64,000 nt of DNA from Dysgonomonas mossii (GCF_004569505.1 NZ_SPPK01000003.1:62001-126000); one strand, 5' to 3'. Positions 46,522 to 56,535 are shown, counted from the first letter of the stretch. Numbers and translations: made by a program. Notes: generated by a model not told the origin, from the sequence alone.

Positions 46522-47733
46522 TCATTTATCGCTAAATAATGTTTCCATAAATTCTTTCCCTCGTATCAATCCGTACGCTCCCTTCGGAGATTCGAACTCA
46601 TCGTAAACTTGTACACTATCCGCTTCTCCATTCGAGCGGTATATAACGAACGGTATAGGCTTGTTTGTATGAGTTTTTATAGCACATGGGGTAGGGTGGT
46701 CAGGTAGAATAGCAATTGTTACAGGTTCGTCCCAGTCTTTTGTCGCTTCATATATTGTTTTTACAACCCGATTGTCAAGATATTCGATTGTTTTAGTTTT
46801 CAGTTCATAATCGCCTTCATGTCCTGCCTCGTCACTAGCTTCTATGTGTAGATATACGAAATCGTCTTTTTTAAGAGCTTCTATCGCAGCTTGCGCCTTT
46901 CCTTCATAGTTGGTGTCGTACAACCCCGTTGCTCCTTCTACGTGTATTAATTTAAGCCCTGCGTATACACCAATGCCCATGATTAAGTCTACAGCAGAAA
47001 TTACCCAGCCACTTTTGATTCCGAATAGTTCTTGTAATGTTTGCATCTGCGGGCGGTAACCCGGAGACCATGGCCAAATACTATTTGCAGGATCTTTACC
47101 CTCTGTAATGCGCTTCTTGTTTACCGGATGGTCTTTGAGCAGTTCCTGTGATTTTAGAATGAGCTGATTCAGATAATCGGCTGTTTCTTGTGCTTCCGCT
47201 GTTTCCGCTTTTATTAAAACCTCCTTGTATGGTGTTCCTGTAACATCGTGGGGAGCAGTACAATCGAGATTCTTATTTCCGCCTTTTAGTTTTAAAAGGT
47301 GGCGGTATGAAACTCCCGGATAAAAGCTTACTTTCCCATCGTTTAGTTCTTTATCTAAGAAAAGAATCAATTCTTTAGCTTCTTCACTTGAAATATGCCC
47401 CGCTGAATGATTCTTTATTTTACCATCTTCTATACAGATCAGATTGCATCGCATAGCCATTTCTCCGGGAAGTATATCTACTCCCATGCTTGCTGCCTCT
47501 AGCGAACCTCTACCTTCAAATACTTTCGGAACATCGTATCCCAGTACCGATAGGTTGGCAATCTCACTTCCGGGTTTGAAGCCCGCAGGGATTGTATCCA
47601 GTTCTCCACTTTTTCCTTTAGCCGCGAGCATATCTATATATGGTTTTTTTGCGGCTTGTAACGGAGTTTTACCTCCGAGTTCGGCAATAGGCTCATCAGC
47701 AGCACCGTCTGCTAAAATTATAATTGTTTTCAT
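46522..47733 (-). CDS. apgM: ApgM family phosphoglycerate mutase; probable homoserine kinase
   Basis: 403 residues, alkaline-phosphatase-superfamily cofactor-independent phosphoglycerate mutase (ApgM type). The metal-binding N-terminus has ILADGAADEPIAELGG and the acceptor region CTAPHDVTG; other metal ligands are in HIEASDEAGHEGD and ILPDHPTPCA. In Bacteroidetes and some other groups this family sits between thrA and thrC and has been proposed to replace ThrB as homoserine kinase. Here it directly follows thrA (82 bases), and I find no thrB. Either the mutase or the kinase role is possible. Confidence 0.82.
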   Translation of the reverse strand: MKTIIILADGAADEPIAELGGKTPLQAAKKPYIDMLAAKGKSGELDTIPAGFKPGSEIANLSVLGYDVPKVFEGRGSLEAASMGVDILPGEMAMRCNLICIEDGKIKNHSAGHISSEEAKELILFLDKELNDGKVSFYPGVSYRHLLKLKGGNKNLDCTAPHDVTGTPYKEVLIKAETAEAQETADYLNQLILKSQELLKDHPVNKKRITEGKDPANSIWPWSPGYRPQMQTLQELFGIKSGWVISAVDLIMGIGVYAGLKLIHVEGATGLYDTNYEGKAQAAIEALKKDDFVYLHIEASDEAGHEGDYELKTKTIEYLDNRVVKTIYEATKDWDEPVTIAILPDHPTPCAIKTHTNKPIPFVIYRSNGEADSVQVYDEFESPKGAYGLIRGKEFMETLFSDK

Positions 47734-47815
47734 TTAGGATCTCTTTTACTTCCCCTATTGTCGTAATGGGGGAGTTAGTTATGTTATAAGTTTAAATAAA
47801 ATCTAGCTATTTGAG

Positions 47816-50257
47816 TTACCTCACATTTGCAATACTGATAATATCAGAGAATACGCCTGCTGCCGTGACACTTGCCCCTGCTCCATACCCTTTTATTATC
47901 ATCGGATACTCGTTATATCTTTCGGTCGTAATTTGTATGATGTTGTTGCTGCCTTCCAAATCGTAGAATGGATGGTTTTGCCCAACTTCCTGGAGTCCGA
48001 CTTCACAGTGTCCGTTCTCGTATTTGGCAACAAATCGCAAATGTTTGTGTTCGTTTTCGAGCTTTTTGCGCCTTTCTTCAAACTCGGCATCCTGATTTCT
48101 GATCGTAGCCCAAAATTCTTCTATCGTACCATCAAAATACTCTTGGGGTATGAATAGGTTCTTCTTAACTTCTGTTTGTTCTACTCGGTAACCAGCCTCT
48201 CGGGTTAAGATAACGAGTTTTCTTATAACATCCATACCACTGAGATCGATACGAGGATCCGGCTCTGAGAAGCCGCATTCCTTAGCCATATAGATCGCCT
48301 TGCTGAAAGGTATATCGGCTCTGATCGTGTTGAATATATAATTGAGTGTTCCCGAAAGTACAGCTTCTATTTTCACTATTTTATCTCCTGAGTTTACAAG
48401 AGAGTTCATCGTATTGATTACAGGAAGACCTGCACCGACATTTGTCTCAAATAAGAACTTAATGTTTCTTTCCCGTGCTGTATTTTTTAGCTTTATATAA
48501 TTATCATAAGCCGAAGATGCAGCCACTTTGTTGGCTGTAACCACAGAAATACTATGTGAAAGAAGATCTCCGTATATCTGGGCAACGGTTTCGCTGGCAG
48601 TACAGTCTACAAATACAGCGTTGAATATATTCATGTTGAGGATCTCGTCCCTCAGAATTTCCGGAGAGCTTGGTATTCCCTTTTCGTCCAGTTCTTCTTT
48701 GTATCTGTTCAGGTTGATCCCTTCGCGACAGAATAAAGCTTTCTTTCCCCGGGCAATACCCACAACATTCAGCTTGAGGCTGTATTGTTCTATCAGCTTC
48801 GGTTGCTGTTGTCTGATTTGTTCAATCAAATTTCCTCCAACTGTACCAATGCCGACAATAAAGAGATTGAGTACCTTATAGTCGGACAAGAAAAACGAGT
48901 CGTGAATAGAGTTTAATGCCTTCCTAAGATATTTGTTTTTTATAACAAAAGATATATTTACCTCTGATGCACCCTGAGCACAAGCGATGACGCTAATACC
49001 GCTCTTCCCTAATGTTTCGAATAGTCGGCCGGCAATTCCCGGAGTATACTTCATATTTTCGCCAACAATAGCTACTGTAGCAAGGTCTGTCTCCAGTTGT
49101 ACACGGTTGATACTCCCCAATGCTATTTCTTTTGCAAACTCTTCTTCGAGAACATGTACTGCCAGTTCGGAGTCGGCAGTGCGTACACCAATAGACGTGC
49201 TATTTTCGGATGATGCCTGAGATACTAAGAAAACACTGATACCGTTATTTGCCAAAGCCCTGAATATTCGGTAGTTTACACCGATAATACCTACCATTCC
49301 GAGTCCAAGAACTGTTATCAGGCATGTGTCGGATATGGATGATATACCTTTTATCATCGCCTTTCCTTTCTTTATATCCCCGTCGTGAGAGATATAAGTT
49401 CCGGGAGCTTCGGGCTTAAAAGTATTTTTTATGCGAATGGGTATATTCTTATGATAGACAGGGAAAATCGTTGGTGGATAGATTATTTTTGCTCCGAAAT
49501 TACAAAGCTCGGTGGCTTCGGTAAATGTTAGGTTCTCTATCACATGAGCACCATTGATTACCTTCGGGTCGGCAGACATAAAGCCGTCAACATCAGACCA
49601 TATCTCTAATATATTAGCATCGAGTGCTGAAGCAAATATGGCAGCAGTATAATCCGATCCTCCACGACCCAGATTGGTGATCTCTCCTGTTGTTTTGCAT
49701 GTGGATATATATCCTGCAACAAGAATCCTTTTTGACGAATTTTCGAAAGCATCTCTTATCAATTTGCTTGACAATTCGATATCGGGTATATGTTTTCCGA
49801 AGGAGGAATCTGTTTTTATTAACTGTGTGACATCCAGAAAATCAAGATCGGAGAATGCAACGCTTATTATCAGCGACGACAGGCGTTCGCCATAGCTTAC
49901 TATCTTATCCGATGTTTTTGCCGAAAGGTCGTTTATAAGAAATACTCCTTTGAATATATTACTGAGCTCTTCCAATAGTTTATTCACATCCGCCTGTAAC
50001 GAGGGGCGAGCCTCTTCCGGAATATCCAGCTTACTGACTACTGTAATATGGTGCTCGATAATTTCACGAAACTCCCGTTCGTAAGAATAATCGCCGGCTG
50101 CAGCCAGATTGGAAATGAGCAACAATTTATCTGTGATTCCTTTAAAAGCAGAGACAACCACAACTATAGGCTCTTCTATTGTCCCTATTATCTTTTTTAC
50201 ATTCGCTATATTAGTAGCGGAACCTACGGATGTTCCGCCAAACTTCATTACTTTCAT
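47816..50257 (-). CDS. thrA: Bifunctional aspartate kinase/homoserine dehydrogenase
   Basis: 813 residues. The N-terminal kinase (residues ~1-290) has KFGGTSVGSATN and LGRGGSDYTAA; a central ACT regulatory region (~305-450) should bind threonine; the C-terminal homoserine dehydrogenase (~460-813) has the NAD(P) loop VGIGTVGGNLIEQI, TANKVAASS and the catalytic region KECGFSEPDPRIDLSG. It makes homoserine from aspartate together with Asd (absent here). The ATG at 50248 (MKFGG) is an alternative start. It heads a unit with apgM. Confidence 0.96.
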   Translation of the reverse strand: MKVMKFGGTSVGSATNIANVKKIIGTIEEPIVVVVSAFKGITDKLLLISNLAAAGDYSYEREFREIIEHHITVVSKLDIPEEARPSLQADVNKLLEELSNIFKGVFLINDLSAKTSDKIVSYGERLSSLIISVAFSDLDFLDVTQLIKTDSSFGKHIPDIELSSKLIRDAFENSSKRILVAGYISTCKTTGEITNLGRGGSDYTAAIFASALDANILEIWSDVDGFMSADPKVINGAHVIENLTFTEATELCNFGAKIIYPPTIFPVYHKNIPIRIKNTFKPEAPGTYISHDGDIKKGKAMIKGISSISDTCLITVLGLGMVGIIGVNYRIFRALANNGISVFLVSQASSENSTSIGVRTADSELAVHVLEEEFAKEIALGSINRVQLETDLATVAIVGENMKYTPGIAGRLFETLGKSGISVIACAQGASEVNISFVIKNKYLRKALNSIHDSFFLSDYKVLNLFIVGIGTVGGNLIEQIRQQQPKLIEQYSLKLNVVGIARGKKALFCREGINLNRYKEELDEKGIPSSPEILRDEILNMNIFNAVFVDCTASETVAQIYGDLLSHSISVVTANKVAASSAYDNYIKLKNTARERNIKFLFETNVGAGLPVINTMNSLVNSGDKIVKIEAVLSGTLNYIFNTIRADIPFSKAIYMAKECGFSEPDPRIDLSGMDVIRKLVILTREAGYRVEQTEVKKNLFIPQEYFDGTIEEFWATIRNQDAEFEERRKKLENEHKHLRFVAKYENGHCEVGLQEVGQNHPFYDLEGSNNIIQITTERYNEYPMIIKGYGAGASVTAAGVFSDIISIANVR

Positions 50258-50271
50258 TCGCTATTATGGTC

Positions 50272-51816
50272 TTATTTACTTTTGTTTAGAGTTGAGAACT
50301 TATCTTGGTCTATTATAATTCGTTGAAGATGTTCATTATGGCTAAGTTTAGGAACTCTAATGGCTCCTTGACTCGACTTCACAGTTTTTGCTGCTTTCTT
50401 CACGCGAGAAGTTCCCGTTGTTATTTGTGCAATTGCCTCGGCAAGGAGTGGCTCTGAAGTATCTCCCAGTTCGGTTAATCCGCCTCGCCATTCTGATAGA
50501 AGAGGGCACTGAGTTTCAACTCTATTTCCGTTGTCGTCTACATAATAAGCAGATTGCATTGTATATCCTTCCTCCCACTCCGAAACCTCAGAATCAGGTG
50601 TTAAACCATTAATATAATCACCTTTCCCATTTGCATCAGTAAGTCTGGAAATTAGAGGCTGTAGTTGCCATTTAATTTTTGAATTATCTGATTTCACGGT
50701 CATTGATGCTTTATCTTTCCCTACAGTTGTTTTTCCAATTTGGAAAACTGTCATATAAGGTTTTAAGCCATGTATAACCAACTCGCTGGCGGATGCTGTA
50801 TATTCAGTAGCAATCACATACAGACGGCTAAGTTTCAGTTGCGGAATAGATGTACTCGTTCCATATACTTTGTTCAGGAAATATTCATTAAGAGCATCAT
50901 TGCCATATTCTTTTACAATAGAGTCTTGAAAATGAGTGTTGTATTTTTCTTTTGCAAATATATTACTGGTTTTTCTATTTGGAACCAAAGCACTAGCTAA
51001 ATCCATAGCAGAGGTAAGGTATCCTCCGGGATTGTAGCGAAGATCAAGTACAAAATCTGTTATTCCTTCTTGGCTTTCGCTTAATGATCGAATGCTTTCA
51101 ATTAGTTCGATGTCATATTCGTAGTTATTTTCGTCGCTTTCATCAGCACTTCTTTCAAATCCGTTATACATCAAATATCCTATTTTAGTTCCGGGTATAA
51201 CTTTACTTATGAATATTGGTGATTTTTTAGACTCTGCTGCTTGAAATGTTTCTAGCTTCACTTTTTCACCTTTATTGTTATATATCCAGAGCGAAAGCGA
51301 TGTGTTTTCTTTAAGAATAGTCGAATAATTATCGTAGTTTACGTCTGTATCATTCACTTTGTATATTACCTGGCCTCTTTTTAATCCTTTGTTTTCAGCT
51401 ACAGACCCTTCATTTACATAGAGAACAAAAAGACCGATAGATGTGTTTTGAGAGCTGGAGGTCGCAAAGTAATTCATTGGTATATATTCAAATCCTAGAT
51501 TTGCATCAGCATATAATGCCTTTGTTTTTTTAGAAGTGTCTTCCTCTATCCATGAAAAACGGTCGCCATCAACCTTTCCATAATTATAGAGTATACCATA
51601 AAAGAATTTTTCAGGATCTTGCGTGTAGTCGGGTGATGAAGGCAAATTTGTATTCCATAGGTACAAACTTTTCATCTTGTTGTAGGCCCACTGGTTTGTG
51701 AGTTCGTTGTCGGTTAATTCTTTGGGAGGAGTAATCGGATCGTCCTCTTCTTTATCTTTGCATCCATTGAAAGATAATAGAATTATTGCTAATAAAAATA
51801 TGCTTTTTGCTTTCAT
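50272..51816 (-). CDS. S41 family peptidase lipoprotein
   Basis: I use the ATG at 51816 (514 residues). Lipobox LLSFNGCKDK. A PDZ-like domain spans about residues 115-200 (NEGSVAENKGLKRGQVIYKV). The S41 catalytic core has DLRYNPGGYLTSAMDLASAL near residue 260 and the active Ser in EYTASASELV near 345; the paired Lys is probably in the GKTTVGKDKAS stretch near 370. It is of the C-terminal-processing protease class but with an acidic linker after the lipobox. It lies 14 bases before thrA on the same strand. Target unknown. Confidence 0.9.
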   Translation of the reverse strand: MKAKSIFLLAIILLSFNGCKDKEEDDPITPPKELTDNELTNQWAYNKMKSLYLWNTNLPSSPDYTQDPEKFFYGILYNYGKVDGDRFSWIEEDTSKKTKALYADANLGFEYIPMNYFATSSSQNTSIGLFVLYVNEGSVAENKGLKRGQVIYKVNDTDVNYDNYSTILKENTSLSLWIYNNKGEKVKLETFQAAESKKSPIFISKVIPGTKIGYLMYNGFERSADESDENNYEYDIELIESIRSLSESQEGITDFVLDLRYNPGGYLTSAMDLASALVPNRKTSNIFAKEKYNTHFQDSIVKEYGNDALNEYFLNKVYGTSTSIPQLKLSRLYVIATEYTASASELVIHGLKPYMTVFQIGKTTVGKDKASMTVKSDNSKIKWQLQPLISRLTDANGKGDYINGLTPDSEVSEWEEGYTMQSAYYVDDNGNRVETQCPLLSEWRGGLTELGDTSEPLLAEAIAQITTGTSRVKKAAKTVKSSQGAIRVPKLSHNEHLQRIIIDQDKFSTLNKSK

Positions 51817-51896
51817 AAATGACAAAATAGTTAGCCTTGGGTGGATTTTTGTCCTCGAAAGGCAGAATTTTACAAATGTATGTATTTAATGGTTTC

Positions 51897-52505
51897 TTAC
51901 AAAATTAATTCACCTTTCCCCTGACGAATTATTTCCGGCTCATCACCTGTGCAATCTACAACTGTAGAGCCTTCTATACCCCCAAATCCGCCATCGATAA
52001 CGATATCTATCTTGTCTTGATATTTCTCGTAGATGAGTTCGGGGTCAGTCGTATATTCAACCACTTCATCTTCGTCTTTTACCGAAGTGGTGAGTATCGG
52101 GTTTCCTAGGTTACGAACAAGCTCTCTTATTATGTTATTATCAGGAATACGTATCCCCACCGTTTTTTTGTTTTTATATATCTTCGGCAGAGATGATGTT
52201 GTATTAAGTATAAACGTAAAAGGTCCCGGTAAATTTTTCTTCATCAGTTTAAAAATTGCATTATCTACTTTTGCATATTCGCTGATGTTGCTTAAATCAT
52301 AGCAAATGATGGAAAGATTACTCTTTGCCGGATTTATATCCTTCATCTTGCATATCTCTTCCACCGCGCGTACATTGAGCGCATCACAGCCGATAGCATA
52401 AACTGTGTCTGTTGGGTATATAATTAGTCCGCCATCTTGCAAAACAGATACAACCCTGTCAATTTCTTTCTGATTGGGGTTTTGTTCGTATAATTTTATA
52501 AGCAT
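51897..52505 (-). CDS. L-threonylcarbamoyladenylate synthase (Sua5/YciO/YrdC family)
   Basis: 202 residues, single YrdC fold. YPTDTVYAIGCDA near residues 32-44 and KDINPAKSNLSIICYD near 74-90 (substrate-binding Lys and Ser) are present, with PGPFTFILN near 112 and VGIRIPDN. It makes threonylcarbamoyl-AMP from threonine, bicarbonate and ATP, the first step of t6A, with TsaE (40949) acting later. It could instead be a YciO-type paralogue; the sequence alone does not settle it. It sits downstream of fabI, which has its own terminator. Confidence 0.87.
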   Translation of the reverse strand: MLIKLYEQNPNQKEIDRVVSVLQDGGLIIYPTDTVYAIGCDALNVRAVEEICKMKDINPAKSNLSIICYDLSNISEYAKVDNAIFKLMKKNLPGPFTFILNTTSSLPKIYKNKKTVGIRIPDNNIIRELVRNLGNPILTTSVKDEDEVVEYTTDPELIYEKYQDKIDIVIDGGFGGIEGSTVVDCTGDEPEIIRQGKGELIL

Positions 52506-52553
52506 GTCATCCTTTATATTTTTTTATTAAAATCAAAAGTAATGATTAATATG

Positions 52554-52587
52554 AAAAAACGGCCCATAAATAATTATTTATGGGCCG
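52554..52587 (-). terminator. Terminator after fabI
   Basis: A 28-base perfect palindrome, half-site CGGCCCATAAATAA at 52560-52573, followed on the minus strand by GTTTTTT. It separates fabI from the YrdC gene. Confidence 0.82.
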
Positions 52588-52613
52588 CTCGTCTATTTTA
52601 TTGTTTTATCTGC

Positions 52614-53432
52614 TTATTTCTTCTCGATATAATCTTCAACAATTGCCTGAGTTAGACCCATATTAGAAAATCCTCCGTCGTGGAACAAGTTTTGCATCGT
52701 TACCATACGCGTCAAATCAGAGAACATCACAATACAGTAGTCTGCACAAGATTCTGCACTGGCATTTCCAAGAGGAGACATTTTTTCTGCAAAGTCGAAA
52801 AATGCATCCATTCCGCCAATACCTTGTCCGGCAGTAGTTAAAGTAGGCGACTGTGAAATTGTATTCACACGTACCTTCTTATCACGACCATATATATAAC
52901 CAAAGCTGCGACCGAATGACTCAAGCAATGCTTTTGCGTCTGCCATATCGTTGTATCCGGTAAATGTACGTTGTGCAGCAATGTGAGTAAGAGCTACAAC
53001 GGAACCACCTTCTGCAATTGCATCCAGCTTTTTCGCTACCTGCATCATTTTGTGGAAAGAGATAGCTGAAATATCCAATGTTTTATCTAAAAATCCATAA
53101 TCAAGGTCATCGTACTGTCTTCCTTTACGGAGGTTGAGCGACATACCAATTGAGTGAAGTACAAAATCAATTTTTCCGCCAAGGGCTTCCATAGACTGAA
53201 CAAAGACTTGCTCAAGATCTTCTACGCTAGTTGCATCAGCAGCAATAACCTTAGCATTCAGCTTTTCGCTCAAAGCCTTGGTCTCACCCATTCTTACAGC
53301 TATAGGAGTGTTTGACAATGTTATGATTGCACCTTGTTCTACAGCTTTCTCAGCTACTTTCCAAGCAATAGACTTCTCGTTTAATGCGCCGAAGACAATT
53401 CCTCTTTTGCCTTTTAATAAATTGTTACTCAT
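52614..53432 (-). CDS. fabI: Enoyl-[acyl-carrier-protein] reductase (NADH)
   Basis: 272 residues, divergent SDR. N-terminal KRGIVFGALNEKSIAWKVA is the FabI-type cofactor loop. The catalytic Tyr-x6-Lys is GYNDMADAKA near residues 159-167. The SPTLTTAGQGI loop near 200 follows. It reduces enoyl-ACP in the last step of each fatty-acid elongation cycle. A -7 box TATTTTTG is at 53502-53509. Single-gene transcript with its own terminator. Confidence 0.96.
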   Translation of the reverse strand: MSNNLLKGKRGIVFGALNEKSIAWKVAEKAVEQGAIITLSNTPIAVRMGETKALSEKLNAKVIAADATSVEDLEQVFVQSMEALGGKIDFVLHSIGMSLNLRKGRQYDDLDYGFLDKTLDISAISFHKMMQVAKKLDAIAEGGSVVALTHIAAQRTFTGYNDMADAKALLESFGRSFGYIYGRDKKVRVNTISQSPTLTTAGQGIGGMDAFFDFAEKMSPLGNASAESCADYCIVMFSDLTRMVTMQNLFHDGGFSNMGLTQAIVEDYIEKK

Positions 53433-53501
53433 GTTTATATCTATTTATTGATTATTAGCTACTTATAAAAATACGACGATAGCTTATAATAGTTTATCGC
53501 A

Positions 53502-53509
53502 CAAAAATA
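53502..53509 (-). promoter_or_regulatory. -7 box before fabI
   Basis: TATTTTTG on the minus strand, 70 bases before the fabI start; fits TAnnTTTG. No clear -33 partner. Confidence 0.4.
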
Positions 53510-53561
53510 GTAAAAATGTGCAATAGTAAAGCCAGAATCCATCTAAATTTACATGTACGTC

Positions 53562-53957
53562 TTATTTATAATTCTTCAGATCGATTTCCATAAAGTCTGA
53601 AACCTCTGTTTCCCATCTTTCTTTTACAAATTTTACATGCTCAGGATTATCGTTATATGTTTTATATGCAGTAGAGTCGGCAAATTCCATATAAAAACAG
53701 AAGTTGAAATTTGTCTTTTTACTGACCTGACGGAATACCTGGAAATTTTTTACTTCGGGTATAGCTGTTAATATCTCTTTGCCTTCTTCCAGAAATTGAG
53801 CAGTTTTAGGATCATCCAACTCGTGTTTAAGATTAAAAACAACTACGTGTCTGATATTCGTATTCGTGCTTTCAGCTTCTTTCTTTTCTTGTTTACTCTT
53901 ATCGGAGCAAGCATACAGAGGGAGGAATAGTAAAATGAGCAGAATTAAGTTTTTCAT
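53562..53957 (-). CDS. Dabb-domain lipoprotein
   Basis: 131 residues. Lipobox LPLYACSDK followed by a Lys/Glu linker. Residues ~35-128 are a stress-responsive alpha-beta (Dabb) barrel: NIRHVVVFNLKHELDDPKTA, FCFYMEFADSTAYKTYN and HVKFVKERW. Dabb proteins form dimers with a central cavity; most have no known function. A lipid-anchored version is common in Bacteroidetes. It is a single gene. Confidence 0.85.
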   Translation of the reverse strand: MKNLILLILLFLPLYACSDKSKQEKKEAESTNTNIRHVVVFNLKHELDDPKTAQFLEEGKEILTAIPEVKNFQVFRQVSKKTNFNFCFYMEFADSTAYKTYNDNPEHVKFVKERWETEVSDFMEIDLKNYK

Positions 53958-54013
53958 AAGCGAAGTGTTTAATAATTTAAGATATTACTAAAGTAAATAA
54001 TTCTATGTAGGTC

Positions 54014-55825
54014 TTAATACAACCTTTTTAAAAGATCTTCTCTTTTCAATCTCTTTAATTCTTTTATGATTTGCGGACGGTAACCTTTATCATACCAAAA
54101 GAAGAATTGGCGTTGTGCCAATTTTTGTTCTTTTGTCCGTGCTGTATATACTTTTTCCAGCGTATACGGATGATAGCCTGTATAATATATTTCTGTAGCC
54201 ACGGTCATAGGAGATGGGGTGAAATCCTGTATCTGTTCCAGTTTGAACCCCAAAGGCTTGGTCGCAACGGCCAACTCAGCCATATCTATCTCTGTACACC
54301 CGGGGTGTGAAGATATAAAATAAGGAATGAGCTGTTGCTTGAGTCCCGACTCTTTGTTTATTTTCTCAAATATTTTCTGAAAAGTGTAAAATTGCTCGAA
54401 GCTCGGCTTGCGCATATAGCTGAGCACTTTGTCGGATGTATGTTCCGGAGCAACTTTAAGACGTCCTGATACGTGATTTACAATCAGTTCTTTGGTGTAC
54501 TCTTCAGATATCTTATTCAGCCTATCATCTTCATTCCGGTGCAGAAGCATATCGTAACGTACCCCGCTACCAATAAATGATTTCTTTATCTTAGGTATTT
54601 TATCTACAGCCTTGTATATTTCCAAGAGGTGAGAATGGTCCACATTCAAATTCTTACATATTTTGGGATGAATACATGACGGGCGTTTACATTTTGCACA
54701 GATGTTTTCATCTTTACCTTTCATCTTATACATGTTGGCAGAAGGGCCTCCAAGGTCACTTAGGTAGCCTTTGAAATCGGGCATGTCCGTTATTTCCTTT
54801 ACCTCTTTCAGTATAGATTCTTTAGATCGTGAGGCGATAAATTTACCCTGATGGGCTGATATGGTGCAAAATGCACAGCCTCCAAAACATCCACGGTGCA
54901 TATTGACCGAGAATTTTATCATCTCGAAAGCCGGAATTGTCTTTCCCTTATATTTGGGATGGGGTAGGCGTGTATATGGAAGATCAAACGAAGTGTCCAC
55001 CTCTTTTTCCGACATCGGAGGGTAGGGTGGGTTGATAATGACAGACTGCTCACCACATTTTTGGATGATGCGGGAAGCATTTATCATATTCGATTGTTCT
55101 TCTACAATCTTGAAGTTTTTTGCTTGATTCAGCTTTTCTGACAAGCATTCTTCGTGTGAAAAAAGATAAATATCCTTTTCCTTCCCATCCGGCGTATTGT
55201 CCGACAGATATGCGGTTTGTGGAATATCTTTGAGGTCTTTTATCGATTTCCCGCTCTTTAGTTCCCCAATTATAGCTCTCAGAGGTAGTTCTCCCATTCC
55301 ATATACCAACAGGTCGGCTTTGGAATCTACTAATATTGACTTATGAAGTTTATCGTCCCAATAGTCATAATGTGTTACCCGGCGTAGTGATGCTTCTATC
55401 CCTCCTAGAAGGACAGGGATATCGGGGAAAATCTCTTTTAGAATATTGGTGTATACAATCGAAGGTCTATCTGGTCGCATGTCAGCTCTGCCATCAGGTG
55501 TATAAGCATCATCAGACCGTAGCCGTTTGTTTGCAGTATAATGATTGATCATCGAATCCATTGCTCCGGCCGTTACTCCGAAGAAAAGGCGAGGCTTACC
55601 CAATTTTTTGAAATCACGTAAATCGTCCCGCCAGTTAGGTTGGGGTACGATTGCCACTTTTAGCCCCTCAGCTTCTAGAATGCGGCCGATCACAGCAGCT
55701 CCAAAAGAGGGGTGATCTATATATGCATCTCCCGAGAAAAGGATAACGTCAAGTTCATCCCATCCTCTGAGGTCAATCTCTTTTTTTGTTGTAGGTAACC
55801 AGTCAGTAAGACGATATTCTTTCAT
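54014..55825 (-). CDS. YgiQ family radical SAM protein
   Basis: I use the ATG at 55825 (603 residues, MKEYRLTDWLPTTKKE); a TTG four codons upstream is also open. Residues ~10-200 fit the YgiQ N-terminal domain (GRILEAEGLKVAIVPQPNW). The radical SAM cluster is HRGCFGGCAFCTISAHQGK near residue 305 (CxxxCxxC). A second Cys group near 362-378 (ICAKCKRPSCIHPKICKNL) could bind another metal. Function unknown despite wide distribution. The C-terminal tail is basic (KELKRLKREDLLKRLY). Confidence 0.93.
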   Translation of the reverse strand: MKEYRLTDWLPTTKKEIDLRGWDELDVILFSGDAYIDHPSFGAAVIGRILEAEGLKVAIVPQPNWRDDLRDFKKLGKPRLFFGVTAGAMDSMINHYTANKRLRSDDAYTPDGRADMRPDRPSIVYTNILKEIFPDIPVLLGGIEASLRRVTHYDYWDDKLHKSILVDSKADLLVYGMGELPLRAIIGELKSGKSIKDLKDIPQTAYLSDNTPDGKEKDIYLFSHEECLSEKLNQAKNFKIVEEQSNMINASRIIQKCGEQSVIINPPYPPMSEKEVDTSFDLPYTRLPHPKYKGKTIPAFEMIKFSVNMHRGCFGGCAFCTISAHQGKFIASRSKESILKEVKEITDMPDFKGYLSDLGGPSANMYKMKGKDENICAKCKRPSCIHPKICKNLNVDHSHLLEIYKAVDKIPKIKKSFIGSGVRYDMLLHRNEDDRLNKISEEYTKELIVNHVSGRLKVAPEHTSDKVLSYMRKPSFEQFYTFQKIFEKINKESGLKQQLIPYFISSHPGCTEIDMAELAVATKPLGFKLEQIQDFTPSPMTVATEIYYTGYHPYTLEKVYTARTKEQKLAQRQFFFWYDKGYRPQIIKELKRLKREDLLKRLY

Positions 55826-56247
55826 AATCAGATGCAAAGGTATTGTTTTTTTGTAGTTGAGGTATTTTTAGGAATGATTCTTAACATTTTATTTATTCAT
55901 GCGAATCAGTATTAAAAAATTAGATAAATGAATGCAATGGCTATTTTGGCCATCGTATGTACGAGCTATTTTTATTATTTTACGATCCTGAAGTTTCTGT
56001 TTTGTAATATCTTTTGATGTTTGGATAATATCTTATAGTTTTTAATGAGAAAATACGTGTTTTAGTTATGCTTTAAATGATAACTGAGATATTTGAAAAA
56101 GGCTAGATCATTATTGTAGTATATAATAGAAATAAAGCAAGACTGACTTTCATTTCTAAAAGTCAGCCGTTTTAAAGAACCCTCTTGCTACTATTCTCAA
56201 ACCAATTTATAGAAGATTTGAAAAATTGTATTAGTTAAAAGAATATG
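55826..56247. other. 422-base gap without a gene
   Basis: AT-rich, with many stops in all frames. It holds a small hairpin (56143-56166) and no recognisable RNA gene or promoter. It starts the low-GC patch that includes the next two small genes. Confidence 0.6.
56143..56166 (-). terminator. Possible terminator of the small gene pair
   Basis: CTGACTTT pairs with AAAGTCAG around an 8-base loop, after the minus-strand stop at 56248. The U-run is interrupted (CTTGCTTTATTT). Confidence 0.4.
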
Positions 56248-56532
56248 TTACTTTTTAATTGTTTCTTTAACTTCATAAATCCATTGAGCTGCATTTTCTA
56301 CATATCTTTTTATTGGTACTAAGTAGTCTTCTCTACACTGAACTATTTTATTATCAACCTTAATTTGATTGCCTATTATAGTCTGAATAGCCTTCTTTAT
56401 AAACTCTTCCAATTCAGTGTTCTGCGTTGAAATATTATTAATTTTTTCATTAAGTATTTCAACATTTTTCTTCAATGTTGATAATTCTTCTTTTAATGAA
56501 TTTAACTCTTCTTTATTTGATAATATGCTCAT
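56248..56532 (-). CDS. Small coiled-coil protein of unknown function
   Basis: 94 residues. Residues ~5-50 have a heptad pattern of Leu/Ile (NKEELNSLKEELSTLKKNVE and on), a likely two-stranded coiled coil; the rest is mixed, with a Trp near residue 83. Rich in Lys, Glu and Asn, low GC. No family recognised. It starts three bases after the 75-residue gene on the same strand, so the two are probably a transcription unit. Confidence 0.6.
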   Translation of the reverse strand: MSILSNKEELNSLKEELSTLKKNVEILNEKINNISTQNTELEEFIKKAIQTIIGNQIKVDNKIVQCREDYLVPIKRYVENAAQWIYEVKETIKK

Positions 56533-56535
56533 ATC

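Noticed and set aside
47748..47777. Hairpin between thrA and apgM as an attenuator
   Set aside because: The arms pair imperfectly and there is no leader peptide or U-run, so support is too weak.
55826..56247. tRNA or small RNA in the 422-base gap
   Set aside because: I looked for cloverleaf arms and GTTCRA T-loop-like sequence and found none; only a weak hairpin.
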